A stretch of 64,000 bases of DNA. It comes from Shinella zoogloeoides. GTDB taxonomy: Bacteria > Pseudomonadota > Alphaproteobacteria > Rhizobiales > Rhizobiaceae. Each line of letters begins with the position of its first letter. Position 1 is the first letter of the stretch. Shown here in pieces: positions 35,209-45,011 of the stretch. A program made the position numbers and the translations under genes. The notes beneath the pieces are model-generated. The model was not told the origin of the DNA, did no database searches, and was given only the letters and a program-made list of their open reading frames with translations. The stretch is from positions 308,553-372,552 of the forward strand of contig NZ_CP086611.1 of assembly GCF_020883495.1 (NCBI RefSeq), given 5' to 3'.

Positions 35209-36981
35209 ATGCACGGAACAGCCGCCCACGGCAGCTCCCGCCCGTTCACGACGACGTTCGAGCCGGCGGATTTTCCCGTAACCTTCGCGGGCACCGTCGG
35301 CCTCTATCATGCCGCGCCGCAGCCGAGCGATACGGCCGTGCTTTTCGTCGGCGCGTGGGGGTTGGAAGAACTCTGCGCGCGGAAATTCTGGCGGTTGCTG
35401 GCGGCCGATCTCGGCCGGCAGGGAATATCGAGCCTGCGCTTCGACTATCCGGGAACCGGCGATGCGCTGGATCCCGAGGATTATGCGGCGGGCCTCGATA
35501 TCTGGCGCGAGAGCATTCTTTCCGCAGCGGCGGTCCTGCGCGACCTGTCGGGCGCGAAGCGGCTACTGCTTGTCGGTCACAGCATCGGCGCTGCGCTCGC
35601 CTGGCAGGCGGCGGAGACGCTCGGGGACGTCGCGGGCATTGCCCTCGCGGCGCCGGCCCTGTCGGGACGCCGCTGGATACGTGAATTCATGGCCCTGAGC
35701 CGTATCGCCGATCACGGCGCCATCGCGCATGCAACGCTGCCGAGCGGGCCGGCCATGGGCGAGCAGCATATACCGGATCCCGTTCTTGCCGGCATCCGGG
35801 CGCTCGATGTGTCCAAATCCACCAAGGCTCCTGCCCCGGACATGCTGTTCCTGCCGCAGGAGGGACGGGCAACCGATCCGGCCCTGCTGGAGCGTCTCGC
35901 CTCGCTCGGGGCGAAGGTGCGCGAGACGCCGTTCGAGAATTACGACGCTTTCATCCGGGATGTGCTGCTGTCGGTTCCGCCGAAGGCGGCGATCGGCGTG
36001 CTGGCGGAATGGGCAGTCGGCCTGAAGGGCAGCGTGACTGCGGAGCAACGGTCCCGTCCGCCCGGGGCCACGCCGCTCGTCGGCGACGGTTTTCGGGAAA
36101 CTCCGGTGCGTTTCGGCCAGGGGGAGCGCCTGTATGGCGCGCTTTGCGAGCCGGAGGGGCCGCCGAAGGGAGCGGCTGTGATCATCCTTTCCACGGGATA
36201 CGACCGCATGTCAGGGCGCGGACGGATCGGTGTGCGGATCTGCCGCGATCTGGCGAGGGCGGGAATCCCGGCCTTCCGCTTCGATTTTTCCAACATTGCC
36301 GACAGTCCGCCGCAGCCGGGCATGCCCGACCAGATCCTCTATCACCCGGGCCTCGAAAAGGATGTCGATGAGGCTGCTGACTTCCTGGAGACGCACGGGC
36401 TTCATCCGGCGGTTCTGAGCGGCCGGTGCAGCGGCGGGTATACGGCCTTTCGAAGTGCGCTCCATATGAACGGCGTTCAGGCCATCGTCGCCGTCAACCC
36501 GTTCGACTTTTCCGTCGGGCCGGGTGCGGATGTGGATGCGCTCATCGCCTCGGTCCTGCCGTTCGGTAGCTACAAGGAAAAGTTCCGCAACAAGGCCTAC
36601 TGGAAACAGGTCCTGCGCCTGGAGGTCGATGTCCTGAAGGAGGCGCGCCATCTGCTGCGGAAGGTCTTCGACAAGGTCATGATCAAGGCCTTGCCGCTTC
36701 TGACGCACATCCCTCCCCTATCCCGTTTCCTCAATCCCAGCGAGCGCGACTTCGACAGGCTGGCGGAGAGGGGAACGAAGATTTCGCTCATCTACAGCAA
36801 CGGCGACCCCGTCATCGCCAATCTGGAGGCGCGTCTTGGCCGAAGGGGCCATCTGATCGAGCGATACGACAATGCCGGCATCGTCTTCCTCGACGATGCC
36901 GACCACAATTTCTCGACGGCGCATACGCGTGAATACTGGCTCGACGCGCTGGTGAAGACGGCGTCTCAGGTCAAGGTGTAG
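35209..36981 (+). CDS. Tandem alpha/beta-hydrolase fusion in polysaccharide locus
   Basis: 590 residues from the ATG at 35209 (AGGAAAGG 8 bases upstream). It contains two hydrolase folds. The first (about 1-265) has GHSIGA as nucleophile elbow. The second (about 285-590) begins with RLYGALCEPEG and has GRCSGG as elbow, with a late DDADHNF supplying the probable His. Exosortase A loci encode two separate partner hydrolases (hydrolase 1 and hydrolase 2); this protein looks like both in one chain. No signal peptide is visible, so it should act in the cytosol, perhaps releasing or transferring acyl groups from the ACP encoded at 45012. The function is inferred. Confidence 0.8.
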   Translation: MHGTAAHGSSRPFTTTFEPADFPVTFAGTVGLYHAAPQPSDTAVLFVGAWGLEELCARKFWRLLAADLGRQGISSLRFDYPGTGDALDPEDYAAGLDIWRESILSAAAVLRDLSGAKRLLLVGHSIGAALAWQAAETLGDVAGIALAAPALSGRRWIREFMALSRIADHGAIAHATLPSGPAMGEQHIPDPVLAGIRALDVSKSTKAPAPDMLFLPQEGRATDPALLERLASLGAKVRETPFENYDAFIRDVLLSVPPKAAIGVLAEWAVGLKGSVTAEQRSRPPGATPLVGDGFRETPVRFGQGERLYGALCEPEGPPKGAAVIILSTGYDRMSGRGRIGVRICRDLARAGIPAFRFDFSNIADSPPQPGMPDQILYHPGLEKDVDEAADFLETHGLHPAVLSGRCSGGYTAFRSALHMNGVQAIVAVNPFDFSVGPGADVDALIASVLPFGSYKEKFRNKAYWKQVLRLEVDVLKEARHLLRKVFDKVMIKALPLLTHIPPLSRFLNPSERDFDRLAERGTKISLIYSNGDPVIANLEARLGRRGHLIERYDNAGIVFLDDADHNFSTAHTREYWLDALVKTASQVKV

Positions 36982-36998
36982 ACGGGCGAGCCGGCGGC

Positions 36999-38135
36999 TT
37001 ACTCAGCTGCGACGGACTGATGGGAGCGGTCGGCTTCTCCATTGGCATCGACCCTGAGGCCGAGCAGGAGGGCCAGCTTGCGAGCGGCGCGATCCCAGGT
37101 GAAGGTCGCGGCGTGCGCACGGCCGCGCGCGCGCATCTGCGCGGAGAAGCCGGCATCGTCCGCAAGCGCGCGGATCTGCCCGACCCAGCCGCCCGGATCG
37201 TCCGGGGCCGCCATGAGGGCGGCATCGCCGCATACCTCGGGCAAGGCGCCGCAGGGCGCGACGATGGCGGGGCAGCCGAGGATCATCGCCTCAAGCGGCG
37301 GAAGGCCGAAACCTTCGGTCGTCGAGGGGCATGCGAAGGCGCAGGCCTCGGCGATCAGCCCGGTGAGCTGCGCGTCGTTGATCCGTCCGGCGAAGTGGAC
37401 GTTCGCGGGCACCGTCATGCCGAGCCGTTCGAAATCCTCCCGCCTGGCCGCGCCGAAGAGCACGAGCGTCATGTCGGCAAGGCGTGGATCCGAAAATGCC
37501 TTCAGCAGGACCGCGATGTTCTTGTGTGTCTGGGTATTGGCGAGGGCGAGAACGTATCCGCCCTTCTTCAGTCCGCTTGCGGTGACGAAGGCGCGGTCCG
37601 GTTCATGCGCAAGGACATGGTCGCAGCCGTTGTGAATGACATCGATCCTGTCCGCCGTCGCAACGCCGAACCGGACGAGCTGCTGCCGGGAGAATTCCGA
37701 GACCGTGAGGATGCGCCGGCTCGTTTTTCCGATGAGCGGCAGGAGGAAACGGTACCAGAGACGGAAGCCGCGCGAGTAGGAATCCGGCGTCAGGTAGACC
37801 TGCGCATCGTGGATCATCGTGATCGCATCCGTATGGAAGACCGGCCCCAGATTGCACAGGCTGATCAGCCGGCCCTTTCGGGCGTACCAGGGCAGGGCGA
37901 AATGCTCCCAGGGGATGTTCTTGGCGATGCCGCTGAGGAAAGGCGTGTGAACCACCCGCGTGCGTGTGAGGGTAGCTGTTTTCGCCTCGGTCGCGGGGGT
38001 GAGGATGATCGTCTCGGGCGCATCCGGATGCGTGGCGAGCAGCCGGTCCGTGGCCTGAATCAGTTCTTCCGCAACGCGGTGTACGCCCGTCGGGGCGGCG
38101 GTGAGGAACTTACCGTTGAAGTAAATCGGTTTCAT
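36999..38135 (-). CDS. Glycosyltransferase family 4
   Basis: 378 residues, GT-B fold. The C-terminal donor site has the E-x7-E type motif in TEGFGLPPLEAMILGCPAIVA, and the mid-protein VSEFSRQQLVRFGV segment is common in GT4 proteins. It probably transfers a hexose or mannose-type sugar to the lipid-linked repeat. It overlaps the upstream GT4 gene by 4 bp (ATGA on the reverse strand). Confidence 0.92.
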   Translation of the reverse strand: MKPIYFNGKFLTAAPTGVHRVAEELIQATDRLLATHPDAPETIILTPATEAKTATLTRTRVVHTPFLSGIAKNIPWEHFALPWYARKGRLISLCNLGPVFHTDAITMIHDAQVYLTPDSYSRGFRLWYRFLLPLIGKTSRRILTVSEFSRQQLVRFGVATADRIDVIHNGCDHVLAHEPDRAFVTASGLKKGGYVLALANTQTHKNIAVLLKAFSDPRLADMTLVLFGAARREDFERLGMTVPANVHFAGRINDAQLTGLIAEACAFACPSTTEGFGLPPLEAMILGCPAIVAPCGALPEVCGDAALMAAPDDPGGWVGQIRALADDAGFSAQMRARGRAHAATFTWDRAARKLALLLGLRVDANGEADRSHQSVAAE

Positions 38136-39247
38136 GCCGTGAGCCTCATGCTTTCCGTCATGTCGGAGAACCCGGGCAGACCGCCCAGGAAGCGTCGCAG
38201 TTCCCGTTCGAAGCGCCTCGGTTCGAATTTGAGGGCGTGGGCGCGGATTTCCGTGGGTGAGAGGAGGTTCGGGTCCTTCTCGAAGCGGGTGATGGCGGCC
38301 ATCAGGGCCTCGGTGGTCTGTTCATGGAAGAACAGGCCTGTCTTGCCCTCGACCACGGTTTCGAGCGCGCCGCCCCGCCCGAAGGCGATTACCGGCCGGC
38401 CGCTCGCCATGACCTCGAGCGGCACGATGCCGAAGTCCTCGACGCCCGGATAGAGCAGTGCCTTGCAGTTGGAGAAATGGGTTTCCATCTCCGCGTTGGA
38501 AACGCCGCCGAGGAACTGCACGGTCGGCCCGGCCGACTGCTTCAGCTTGACTGACGCGCCGTCGCCGATCACGACCAGCGGCAGGTTCAGGCGCGTGCAG
38601 GCCGCAACGGCCAGCTCGATCTTCTTGTAGGGCGTGATCTGACCGGCGCACAGATAGTAGTCCTTCGGCCCATCGGTGATGGTGAAGCGGCTGACCTCGA
38701 CAGGCGGATGGATGACTGTCGCATCGCGCCGGTAGAACTTCTCGATGCGCTTGGCGACATAGCCTGAATTGGCGATGAAATGGTCGACGCGATGCGAGGT
38801 GGTGACGTCCCACTGGCGCAGCCGGGGGGCGGCGAAGGCCAGGATCGTGCGCGCAAGGAAGCCGGCCTCGGCGAGATACTGCGGATAAAGGTCCCAGATA
38901 TAGCGCATGGGCGAATGGCAATAGCAGACATGCAGCGCATCGGGCCGCGTGATAACGCCCTTGGCGGGGCCGGCCTCGCTGGAGATGACGAGATCGTAGC
39001 CGGTCAGGTCGAGGGATTCCAGCGCATGCGGCATGAGCGGCAGCATCTTCTGGTAATGCTTGCGTCCGCCGATCTTCTGCAGGAAGGAGGTGGTAAGCTT
39101 GTGGCGTCGGAGCTTCGGGGAAAGCTTCTCCGGATCGGCGACGAGGGTGAAGATATCGGCATCGGGGAAGATGTCGCAGAAGGTCTCTAGGACCTTTTCG
39201 CCACCGCGCATTCCGACAAGCCAATAATGAACCAGGGCAACCTTCAC
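38132..39247 (-). CDS. Glycosyltransferase family 4
   Basis: 371 residues from GTG 39247 with GGGAG 6 bases upstream. The frame is open to 39346, but the family usually begins VKVALVHYWLVGMRGGEKVLE, as here. Motifs are HVCYCHSPMRYIWDLYP, VSRFTITDGPKDYYLCAGQ, and the donor-site motif GVEDFGIVPLEVMASGRPV. This subgroup is frequent in exopolysaccharide loci as a mannosyltransferase-like enzyme. It is translationally coupled to the next GT4. Confidence 0.92.
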   Translation of the reverse strand: MKVALVHYWLVGMRGGEKVLETFCDIFPDADIFTLVADPEKLSPKLRRHKLTTSFLQKIGGRKHYQKMLPLMPHALESLDLTGYDLVISSEAGPAKGVITRPDALHVCYCHSPMRYIWDLYPQYLAEAGFLARTILAFAAPRLRQWDVTTSHRVDHFIANSGYVAKRIEKFYRRDATVIHPPVEVSRFTITDGPKDYYLCAGQITPYKKIELAVAACTRLNLPLVVIGDGASVKLKQSAGPTVQFLGGVSNAEMETHFSNCKALLYPGVEDFGIVPLEVMASGRPVIAFGRGGALETVVEGKTGLFFHEQTTEALMAAITRFEKDPNLLSPTEIRAHALKFEPRRFERELRRFLGGLPGFSDMTESMRLTA

Positions 39248-39486
39248 CGCGAACTCCCGGGAGTTGTATATTTCTGTGATCGGGGGATACGCCAACATTG
39301 TCGAGAAACAGTGAAGACGATTGTCGGCATTCGTCTCAAAGGCCATCTTCCCGGTCTTTCTTGACCGAAACCGGGAAAAACCGGGCCGCCAAACACAAAC
39401 AGGCTTAACGGTTTGTTATCGGCGAAGGCCGCAATGCCGGGCGGCAGGCCCGGTTTGAAGCAGCGTTTCTATGAAGGGGCGGCCGG
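39248..39486. promoter_or_regulatory. Upstream region of the GT4 pair, downstream of the ExoP-like gene
   Basis: 239 bp with no gene, AT-rich around 39370-39420. It is likely to hold the end of ExoP-like transcription and the promoter of the two glycosyltransferases. Nothing more specific was seen. Confidence 0.3.
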
Positions 39487-41661
39487 TCAGCTCGCCCTCG
39501 AGACGCTGCCTTCCTCGTCGTCGATGAACAGGGGCACGACCGGCGAGAGGCCGCGTTGCCGCAGGGCGGCCACGGCGCCCTCGGTTCCCTTACGGTTGAA
39601 CCGGCTTGCGATGACCGCGAAGCGATCCGCGGCAGCTTCTACCGCGGCTATCGGCTTCTGCTGGTCGAAGCGGCCTGCATAGACGATGACGAGATCGAAG
39701 GCGTAGCCCTCCGCGTCCAGCCAGTCGGGCAAGGTTCCGGCATCGAGGCCGCGGCGCGTCGAAACGCGCGGCGACCGCCGGCCGGCCGGCAGAAGCCACG
39801 GGCCGCGCGCCCTGGAAAGGTTGATGAGATCGCCTTCCAGCCGCTGCAGTGACATGGAATCGTGCAGACCCGGAAGGCCGGTGGCCGAGGCCTGCCGCGT
39901 GAGGCCGGCTTCGGCTTCCGCATCGACCAGCAGAACCGTCTTGCCGGTGCGGGCGATGGTGCGCGCGAGGTGGAGGGCGGCACGCGCCGGGCTGGCGTTG
40001 GGCTGTGCGGAATAGAGCACGACGGAATAGTTGTTCTGCCCGGGGGCATCCTGAAGGAGCTCCTGCGCGATATCGGCGTAGCTGCCATGGAGTGCGGCCG
40101 GCTCCGTTACGGACCGAAGGCCCCGCGAGGGGGCCGGGTTCGTTGCGAACCGCCGGGCGGGTTCATCGTGCTGGACTTGTTCGAGTTCGGGGTCTTCGTT
40201 CTGCTTCCTGCGTTTGCCGCGCCGCAGCCATCCGAAGAGCCGCGCCGGGAGGCTTTCGCCGGCCGCCCGCGTCCGGCGGGGTGTGACATCTTCCGCAAGG
40301 TCCCGCGCCTGGGGCTTGCGATCCCAGGCGAGCGCAATGCCGCAACCGAGCAGCATGCCAAGCATCGTCGCGCCCGCGACGATCAGCGAGCGCTTCGGGC
40401 CGGCCTTGCCGAGCGGCACCTGCGCGGCGGAGATGATCTGCGGATTTTCGCTGGTGGTGCGCTCCTGGCCGGAAAGCTGGCGCGTGCGCAGCAGGAAGGA
40501 TTCGTAGACGGCCCGGTCGCTGGCGAGCTTGCGTTCCAGTTCACGCAGGCGGACCATGGATTGGTCGTTCTCGTTGAGGCCGGCCTTGAGGGTTGCGAGG
40601 TTCTGGCGCAGCAGCTCGCGCTGGCTCTTCAGCTTGTCGCCGTTGCGCGAAAGCGACGTCGTGAAATCCTTCAACTGCGTGTCGAGCAGCTTGGAGGCCG
40701 CCTGGGTCCGCGCCTTGGCGTTGAGGAGGGAGGGATGACGGTCGCCGAAGGACGACCGCAGGACGGATTCCTGTTCCTGGGCGGCGTGGTAGCGGCTGCG
40801 CAACTCGATGATCGCCGGCGTCAGGGAACTGTCCGGGGTCGAGCGCAGGTAGTCCGGGTTGGAGCGGGCGAGCGCGAGTTCGGAGATCAGCGCCTCGTTT
40901 TCGGCGATGCTGGCGGAGATGCGGGTGATTTCCGTGTTGGTGTCGGCGATCTGCTGCTCGGCGGTCGGCCGGCCGCCGACATCGACGAGATTGTTCTCGG
41001 CCTTGTAGGCCTGGATCGCGCGGTCGCCGTCTTCGACCGCCTTTTCGAGGCTCGCCAGTTGTGCGGAGAGGTCCGTGGTCGCCTGCCGCACGAGGCTGTT
41101 GTTCATCTCGATGCGGGTGTCGATATAGGTCTGCGCGATGGCGTTGGCGATGCGCGCCGCCTTCTGCGGATCGAAGGCGGTTGCGGAGAGGTTGATGACG
41201 AAGCTGGACTTGTTCAACTCGGCGCGGATCGCGCCCTGCAGGACGGCGAGCGCGCGCTGGGCGCGCTGGTCCGCGTTCGGCTCGTAGGGCTGCCCGGCGC
41301 CGAAATCCGGATCGTCGGCCAGCCCGAGCGAGGTCACCACCGAGGAGAGGACCTTCACGGAGGTCAGAATATATTGCTGGTTGAGTGCGCGGGCGTCCGT
41401 CGCGCCGCCCTTGTCGAGCAGGTCGCCCTCCACGACCCGCGAACCCTCCGGGTCGACAAGGATGCTGACGGTCGCGACGTAGTAGTTGCGCATGAACTGC
41501 GACAGGAAGACCGACGCGCCGCCGAACAGGATCGTGATGGCCACGATCATGATGAAACGGTTACGTAGCACCGAAAAGACATGGCCGAAGTCGATCAGGG
41601 GGATGGCGCCGGGGTTCTGCGCATCCTCATGTTCGGCATAGGGGGTGGTGGTATCGACCAT
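39487..41661 (-). CDS. Wzz/GumC/ExoP-like chain-length protein with degenerate tyrosine-kinase domain
   Basis: 724 residues. The N-terminal Wzz domain has a first membrane segment near residue 40. A long periplasmic coiled-coil region (about 170-400) follows, and a second membrane segment near residue 440. The C-terminal cytosolic region (about 540-715) is homologous to bacterial tyrosine kinases: Walker A' survives as TGKTVLLVDAEAE. The place of Walker A, however, reads SAQPNASPARAALHLA and lacks the G-x4-GK-S/T loop. No C-terminal tyrosine cluster is present. It should control polymer length and export but is unlikely to be an active kinase. Confidence 0.88.
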   Translation of the reverse strand: MVDTTTPYAEHEDAQNPGAIPLIDFGHVFSVLRNRFIMIVAITILFGGASVFLSQFMRNYYVATVSILVDPEGSRVVEGDLLDKGGATDARALNQQYILTSVKVLSSVVTSLGLADDPDFGAGQPYEPNADQRAQRALAVLQGAIRAELNKSSFVINLSATAFDPQKAARIANAIAQTYIDTRIEMNNSLVRQATTDLSAQLASLEKAVEDGDRAIQAYKAENNLVDVGGRPTAEQQIADTNTEITRISASIAENEALISELALARSNPDYLRSTPDSSLTPAIIELRSRYHAAQEQESVLRSSFGDRHPSLLNAKARTQAASKLLDTQLKDFTTSLSRNGDKLKSQRELLRQNLATLKAGLNENDQSMVRLRELERKLASDRAVYESFLLRTRQLSGQERTTSENPQIISAAQVPLGKAGPKRSLIVAGATMLGMLLGCGIALAWDRKPQARDLAEDVTPRRTRAAGESLPARLFGWLRRGKRRKQNEDPELEQVQHDEPARRFATNPAPSRGLRSVTEPAALHGSYADIAQELLQDAPGQNNYSVVLYSAQPNASPARAALHLARTIARTGKTVLLVDAEAEAGLTRQASATGLPGLHDSMSLQRLEGDLINLSRARGPWLLPAGRRSPRVSTRRGLDAGTLPDWLDAEGYAFDLVIVYAGRFDQQKPIAAVEAAADRFAVIASRFNRKGTEGAVAALRQRGLSPVVPLFIDDEEGSVSRAS

Positions 41662-41938
41662 GCTGCTTCGGCACCGTTCCGGTGGGTTCTCCTGGATGTG
41701 ATGATGGGAATCACAACGACTTGGCCTGAATCGTATTTTCCATGTCTTAAGATATCATTTACCGTAATTTCACTTTCCCGGATTGGCTGTAGCCGCCGAG
41801 GCCTGCAAACGCCCGGCAAACCGGCCCCGGCGGCGCGGTTTTCGCGCTTTTTGACCTTTTCTTCACGCTCATCCCGTAAGCAGGATCGACGGCGGACAAC
41901 CGCCGGAACCAGAATGGACAGGTTCTGAGCGGATCGTG
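41662..41938. promoter_or_regulatory. Divergent promoter region, ExoP-like gene / modification operon
   Basis: 277 bp. An AT-rich segment at 41728-41775 includes TCTTAAGATATCATTTACCGTAA. It should drive the five-gene operon to the right and the ExoP-like gene to the left. The GTG at 41936 is just before the ATG used. Confidence 0.4.
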
Positions 41939-43048
41939 ATGTCGAGTGTACGTTCATTGGAAGCCGGAGATATAGAGGCCGTCGCGGACCTCTTCCAGCG
42001 CTTGCTCCGCAAGACCGGCAAACCGGCCGGCAACGACCTGAAAACCTATCTGGCAACCGTCTTCCTCGATAGCGCGGCGCAGGGCGGAAAGCTTCATTCC
42101 AAGGTCCATGTGCGTGAAGATGGCACAGTGTCCGGCTTTCTCGGCGTGCTGCCGGTGGAAATGGAGTTCGAGGGCCGCCGCCTGCTGGCCGCCAATTGCG
42201 GAACCTTCGTCAGCGACGACCGGGGCACGGACCCTTTCGCCGGCGCGCGCCTCTTGCGCGAGGTTCTGTCGGGACCGCAGGACCTTTCCTTCAGCGAAAC
42301 CTCGAACGATGTTTCCACCGACATGTGGCGGACAGCGCGCGCCACGGTTCTGGCGCCCTATAGCCTGGAATGGCTGCGCATCCTCAAGCCCGCCGCCTTC
42401 GCGCTGGAGGCGGTGGCCTCGCGGCTCGCGCTGGCAAGGCTCGCCCGGCCCGTCGCCCGCCTTGCCGATGCCGTCATCACGCGCGGCGGGAACAAGCAGT
42501 CCTGGTCTCATTACACGCCCCTTGCCGGCAAGGCCGACGCCTTCGCCGACGCGCCGGCATCCGATGACGATGCCGCCGAGGCCTGCCGGCAGCTCGTGCG
42601 TCGGTTCGCGCTCCGCCCCTCATGGGAACGGCCGGTGCTGGAAGAGATGATGCGGCACGCGGCGCGCAAGGCGCTGCACGGCGAGCGGGTCCAGCATGTG
42701 GTGAAGAACCGCGCAGGCAAGGTGGTCGGCTTCTATCTCTATTACGGCGATGCCGGCGGGATCGGCCGCGTGGTACAGATCATGGCCGAACAGGGCATGG
42801 AGCCGATCGTCATCGATTGCCTGCTGCGCAATGCCCATGAGCGCGGCCTGGTGGCGATCCGCGGTCGCACGCAGCCCGCCCTGCTGCAGGCGATGATCGG
42901 CAAGAAATGCGCGTTCCTGCACGCATCCTCCACGGTCGTCCATTCCCGCGACCCTGCCCTTCTCGATGCGATGACCGGCGGCCGCGCCTTCCTCAACGGC
43001 CTTGCCGGCGAGGGGTGGACTCGCCTCATCGGCGATAGGTTCGAGTAG
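41939..43048 (+). CDS. GNAT-superfamily acyltransferase-like protein
   Basis: 369 residues from the ATG at 41939; GTG 41936 is equally possible. The N-terminus (VRSLEAGDIEAVADLFQRLL) and VSGFLGVLPVEMEFEGRRL look like the start and core strands of a GNAT fold. A second half (about 200-360) repeats a strand-helix layout with KVVGFYLYYGDAGG, so it may have two GNAT modules, as in FemAB-type enzymes. First gene of the operon; asnB follows after 5 bp. It probably moves an acyl or aminoacyl group onto a sugar or carrier. The substrate is unknown. Confidence 0.72.
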   Translation: MSSVRSLEAGDIEAVADLFQRLLRKTGKPAGNDLKTYLATVFLDSAAQGGKLHSKVHVREDGTVSGFLGVLPVEMEFEGRRLLAANCGTFVSDDRGTDPFAGARLLREVLSGPQDLSFSETSNDVSTDMWRTARATVLAPYSLEWLRILKPAAFALEAVASRLALARLARPVARLADAVITRGGNKQSWSHYTPLAGKADAFADAPASDDDAAEACRQLVRRFALRPSWERPVLEEMMRHAARKALHGERVQHVVKNRAGKVVGFYLYYGDAGGIGRVVQIMAEQGMEPIVIDCLLRNAHERGLVAIRGRTQPALLQAMIGKKCAFLHASSTVVHSRDPALLDAMTGGRAFLNGLAGEGWTRLIGDRFE

Positions 43049-43053
43049 CGGCC

Positions 43054-45009
43054 ATGTGCGGGATTGCGGGATATCACGGAAAGATCATGGCGCCGGAAGC
43101 GGCGGCCGACCGGCTCGGCCGCATGGTGGCGGCGCTCCGGCATCGCGGGCCGGATGGCGAAGGCATTGCGGTGCGCGGCGAGACGGGTCTTGCCCATACC
43201 CGCCTTTCCATCGTCGGCCTTGCCGACGGCGCGCAGCCGATGGCGAGCGAGGACGGCGCGCTTGCCGTTTCCTTCAACGGCGAGATCTTCAACTATGTCG
43301 AGCTGCGTGACGACCTGAAGGCGCGGGGTCACCGCTTCCGCACCAGCTCGGATACGGAAGTGCTTCTGGCCTCCTATGCAGCCAAGGGGCTGGATTGCCT
43401 CGACGATTTCAACGGCGACTTCGCCTTCGCCCTGCACGACGCGCCGAACCGGACGCTGGTGCTCGCCCGCGACCGCATGGGCGTGCGCCCGCTCTTTTAT
43501 GCGGAACATGACGGCGCGCTCGTCTTCGCCTCGGAGATCGGGGCGCTGCTTGCCCTGCCCGGCATGGCGGCGGAGATCGATCCGGTGGCGCTCGACCAGA
43601 TTTTCACCCTCTGGTGCCCGATTCCGCCGCGCACCGCCTATCGCGGCATCCACGAGCTTCCGCCCGGCCATATGATGATCGTTCGGGACGGCCAGCGCAC
43701 GATCCGCCCCTGGTGGCAGCTCAGCTATCCCGACCGCGCCGACATCCGCCCCGCCGCGCGCATCGAAGCGCAGGCCGAAGAGCTGCGCGCGCTCATCACC
43801 GACGCGACCCGCATTCGCCTGCGCGCCGATGTTCCCGTCGGTTCCTATCTTTCCGGCGGCCTCGACTCCTCGCTGATCGCCTCGCTCGCCGCGCGGACGG
43901 TGACGCGGGGGCTTCGCACCTTCTCGCTCACCTTCCGCAGCGCGGAGCACGACGAGGGCCACTGGCAGCGGCAGATGGCCGCCACGCTCGATGCCGAGGC
44001 GGACAGCGTCGAATGTTCGACGGAGGCGATTGCCGCGCATATGCCGGAGGCGATGCGGCATATCGGCTGCCCCATCCTGCGCACTGCGCCCGTGCCGCTT
44101 CATCTCCTGTCCGCGCGGGTACGCGAGCGGGGCATGAAGGTCGTGCTGACGGGCGAAGGCGCGGACGAGGTCTTCGCCGGTTACGACATCTTCCGGGAGG
44201 CGCGCGTGCGCCGCTTCTGCGGGCGGCAGCCGGATTCGCACCGGCGGCCCCGGCTCTTCCAGCGGCTCTATCCCTATCTGCCGGGCCTCAAGCAACAGTC
44301 GCCGGAATATCTCGCGCGCTTCTTCTCCTTCGGCTCCGAGGCGCTGGACGATCCGCTCTATTCCCATCGCCCGCGTTTCCGCTCCACGGCGGCCGCCAAG
44401 CTGTTCTTCTCCGCAGGCCTGAAGGATACGCTCGGCGACTACGATGCCGCCGCCGAGCTTGCCGAACGGCTGCCGGCCGATTTTTCCCGCTGGCATCCGC
44501 TGCATCAGGCGCAATATCTGGAAACGGCCTTCCTGCTGCCGGGCTATCTTCTGTCCAGCCAGGGCGACCGGGTGATGATGGGCAATGCGGTCGAAGGCCG
44601 TTTCCCCTTCCTCGACCACCGGATCGTTTCCTTCGCGGCCGGCCTTTCGCCGGATGCCAAGTTGTCGGGGCTGCGGGAAAAGCACCTCCTCAAGGAGGCC
44701 GCGCGGGGCATCGTTCCGGCAGCGATCATCGACCGTGCCAAGCAGCCCTACCGGGCGCCGGATGCGGAGGCCTTCGCAGCGCCGACCAGCCCCGCCTATC
44801 TCGAAACGGTGCTTTCTCCGGAACGGCTTGCGGCAAGCGGCCTCTTCAACGTTCAGGCCGTGGGCAAGCTGAAGGAGAAGGCGCTGAAGGGACAGGCGAC
44901 CGGCTTCCGCGACAATGCGGCTTTCATCGGCATCCTGTCGACGGAACTGCTCAGCCGCACCGGCACGACACAATCGACACAACCCGCATTGCACATTGGG
45001 ACACGCTGA
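43054..45009 (+). CDS. asnB: Asparagine synthase-like glutamine amidotransferase
   Basis: 651 residues. Cys2 of MCGIAGYHG is the glutaminase nucleophile. The synthetase domain has the PP-loop SGGLDSS (267-273) and GEGADEVFAGYDIF. It is longer than E. coli AsnB (554) and close to the asnB homologues of exosortase and secondary-metabolite loci. It takes ammonia from glutamine and amidates an adenylated carboxylate. Position 5 bp after the GNAT gene and 2 bp before the ACP gene suggests it acts on a carrier-bound or sugar-linked acid rather than free aspartate. That substrate is inferred. Confidence 0.88.
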   Translation: MCGIAGYHGKIMAPEAAADRLGRMVAALRHRGPDGEGIAVRGETGLAHTRLSIVGLADGAQPMASEDGALAVSFNGEIFNYVELRDDLKARGHRFRTSSDTEVLLASYAAKGLDCLDDFNGDFAFALHDAPNRTLVLARDRMGVRPLFYAEHDGALVFASEIGALLALPGMAAEIDPVALDQIFTLWCPIPPRTAYRGIHELPPGHMMIVRDGQRTIRPWWQLSYPDRADIRPAARIEAQAEELRALITDATRIRLRADVPVGSYLSGGLDSSLIASLAARTVTRGLRTFSLTFRSAEHDEGHWQRQMAATLDAEADSVECSTEAIAAHMPEAMRHIGCPILRTAPVPLHLLSARVRERGMKVVLTGEGADEVFAGYDIFREARVRRFCGRQPDSHRRPRLFQRLYPYLPGLKQQSPEYLARFFSFGSEALDDPLYSHRPRFRSTAAAKLFFSAGLKDTLGDYDAAAELAERLPADFSRWHPLHQAQYLETAFLLPGYLLSSQGDRVMMGNAVEGRFPFLDHRIVSFAAGLSPDAKLSGLREKHLLKEAARGIVPAAIIDRAKQPYRAPDAEAFAAPTSPAYLETVLSPERLAASGLFNVQAVGKLKEKALKGQATGFRDNAAFIGILSTELLSRTGTTQSTQPALHIGTR

Positions 45010-45011
45010 CC

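Noticed and set aside
42742..44994. 750-codon reverse-strand frame opposite the GNAT and asnB genes
   Set aside because: Same cause; no recognisable domain, and the forward genes show clear catalytic motifs.
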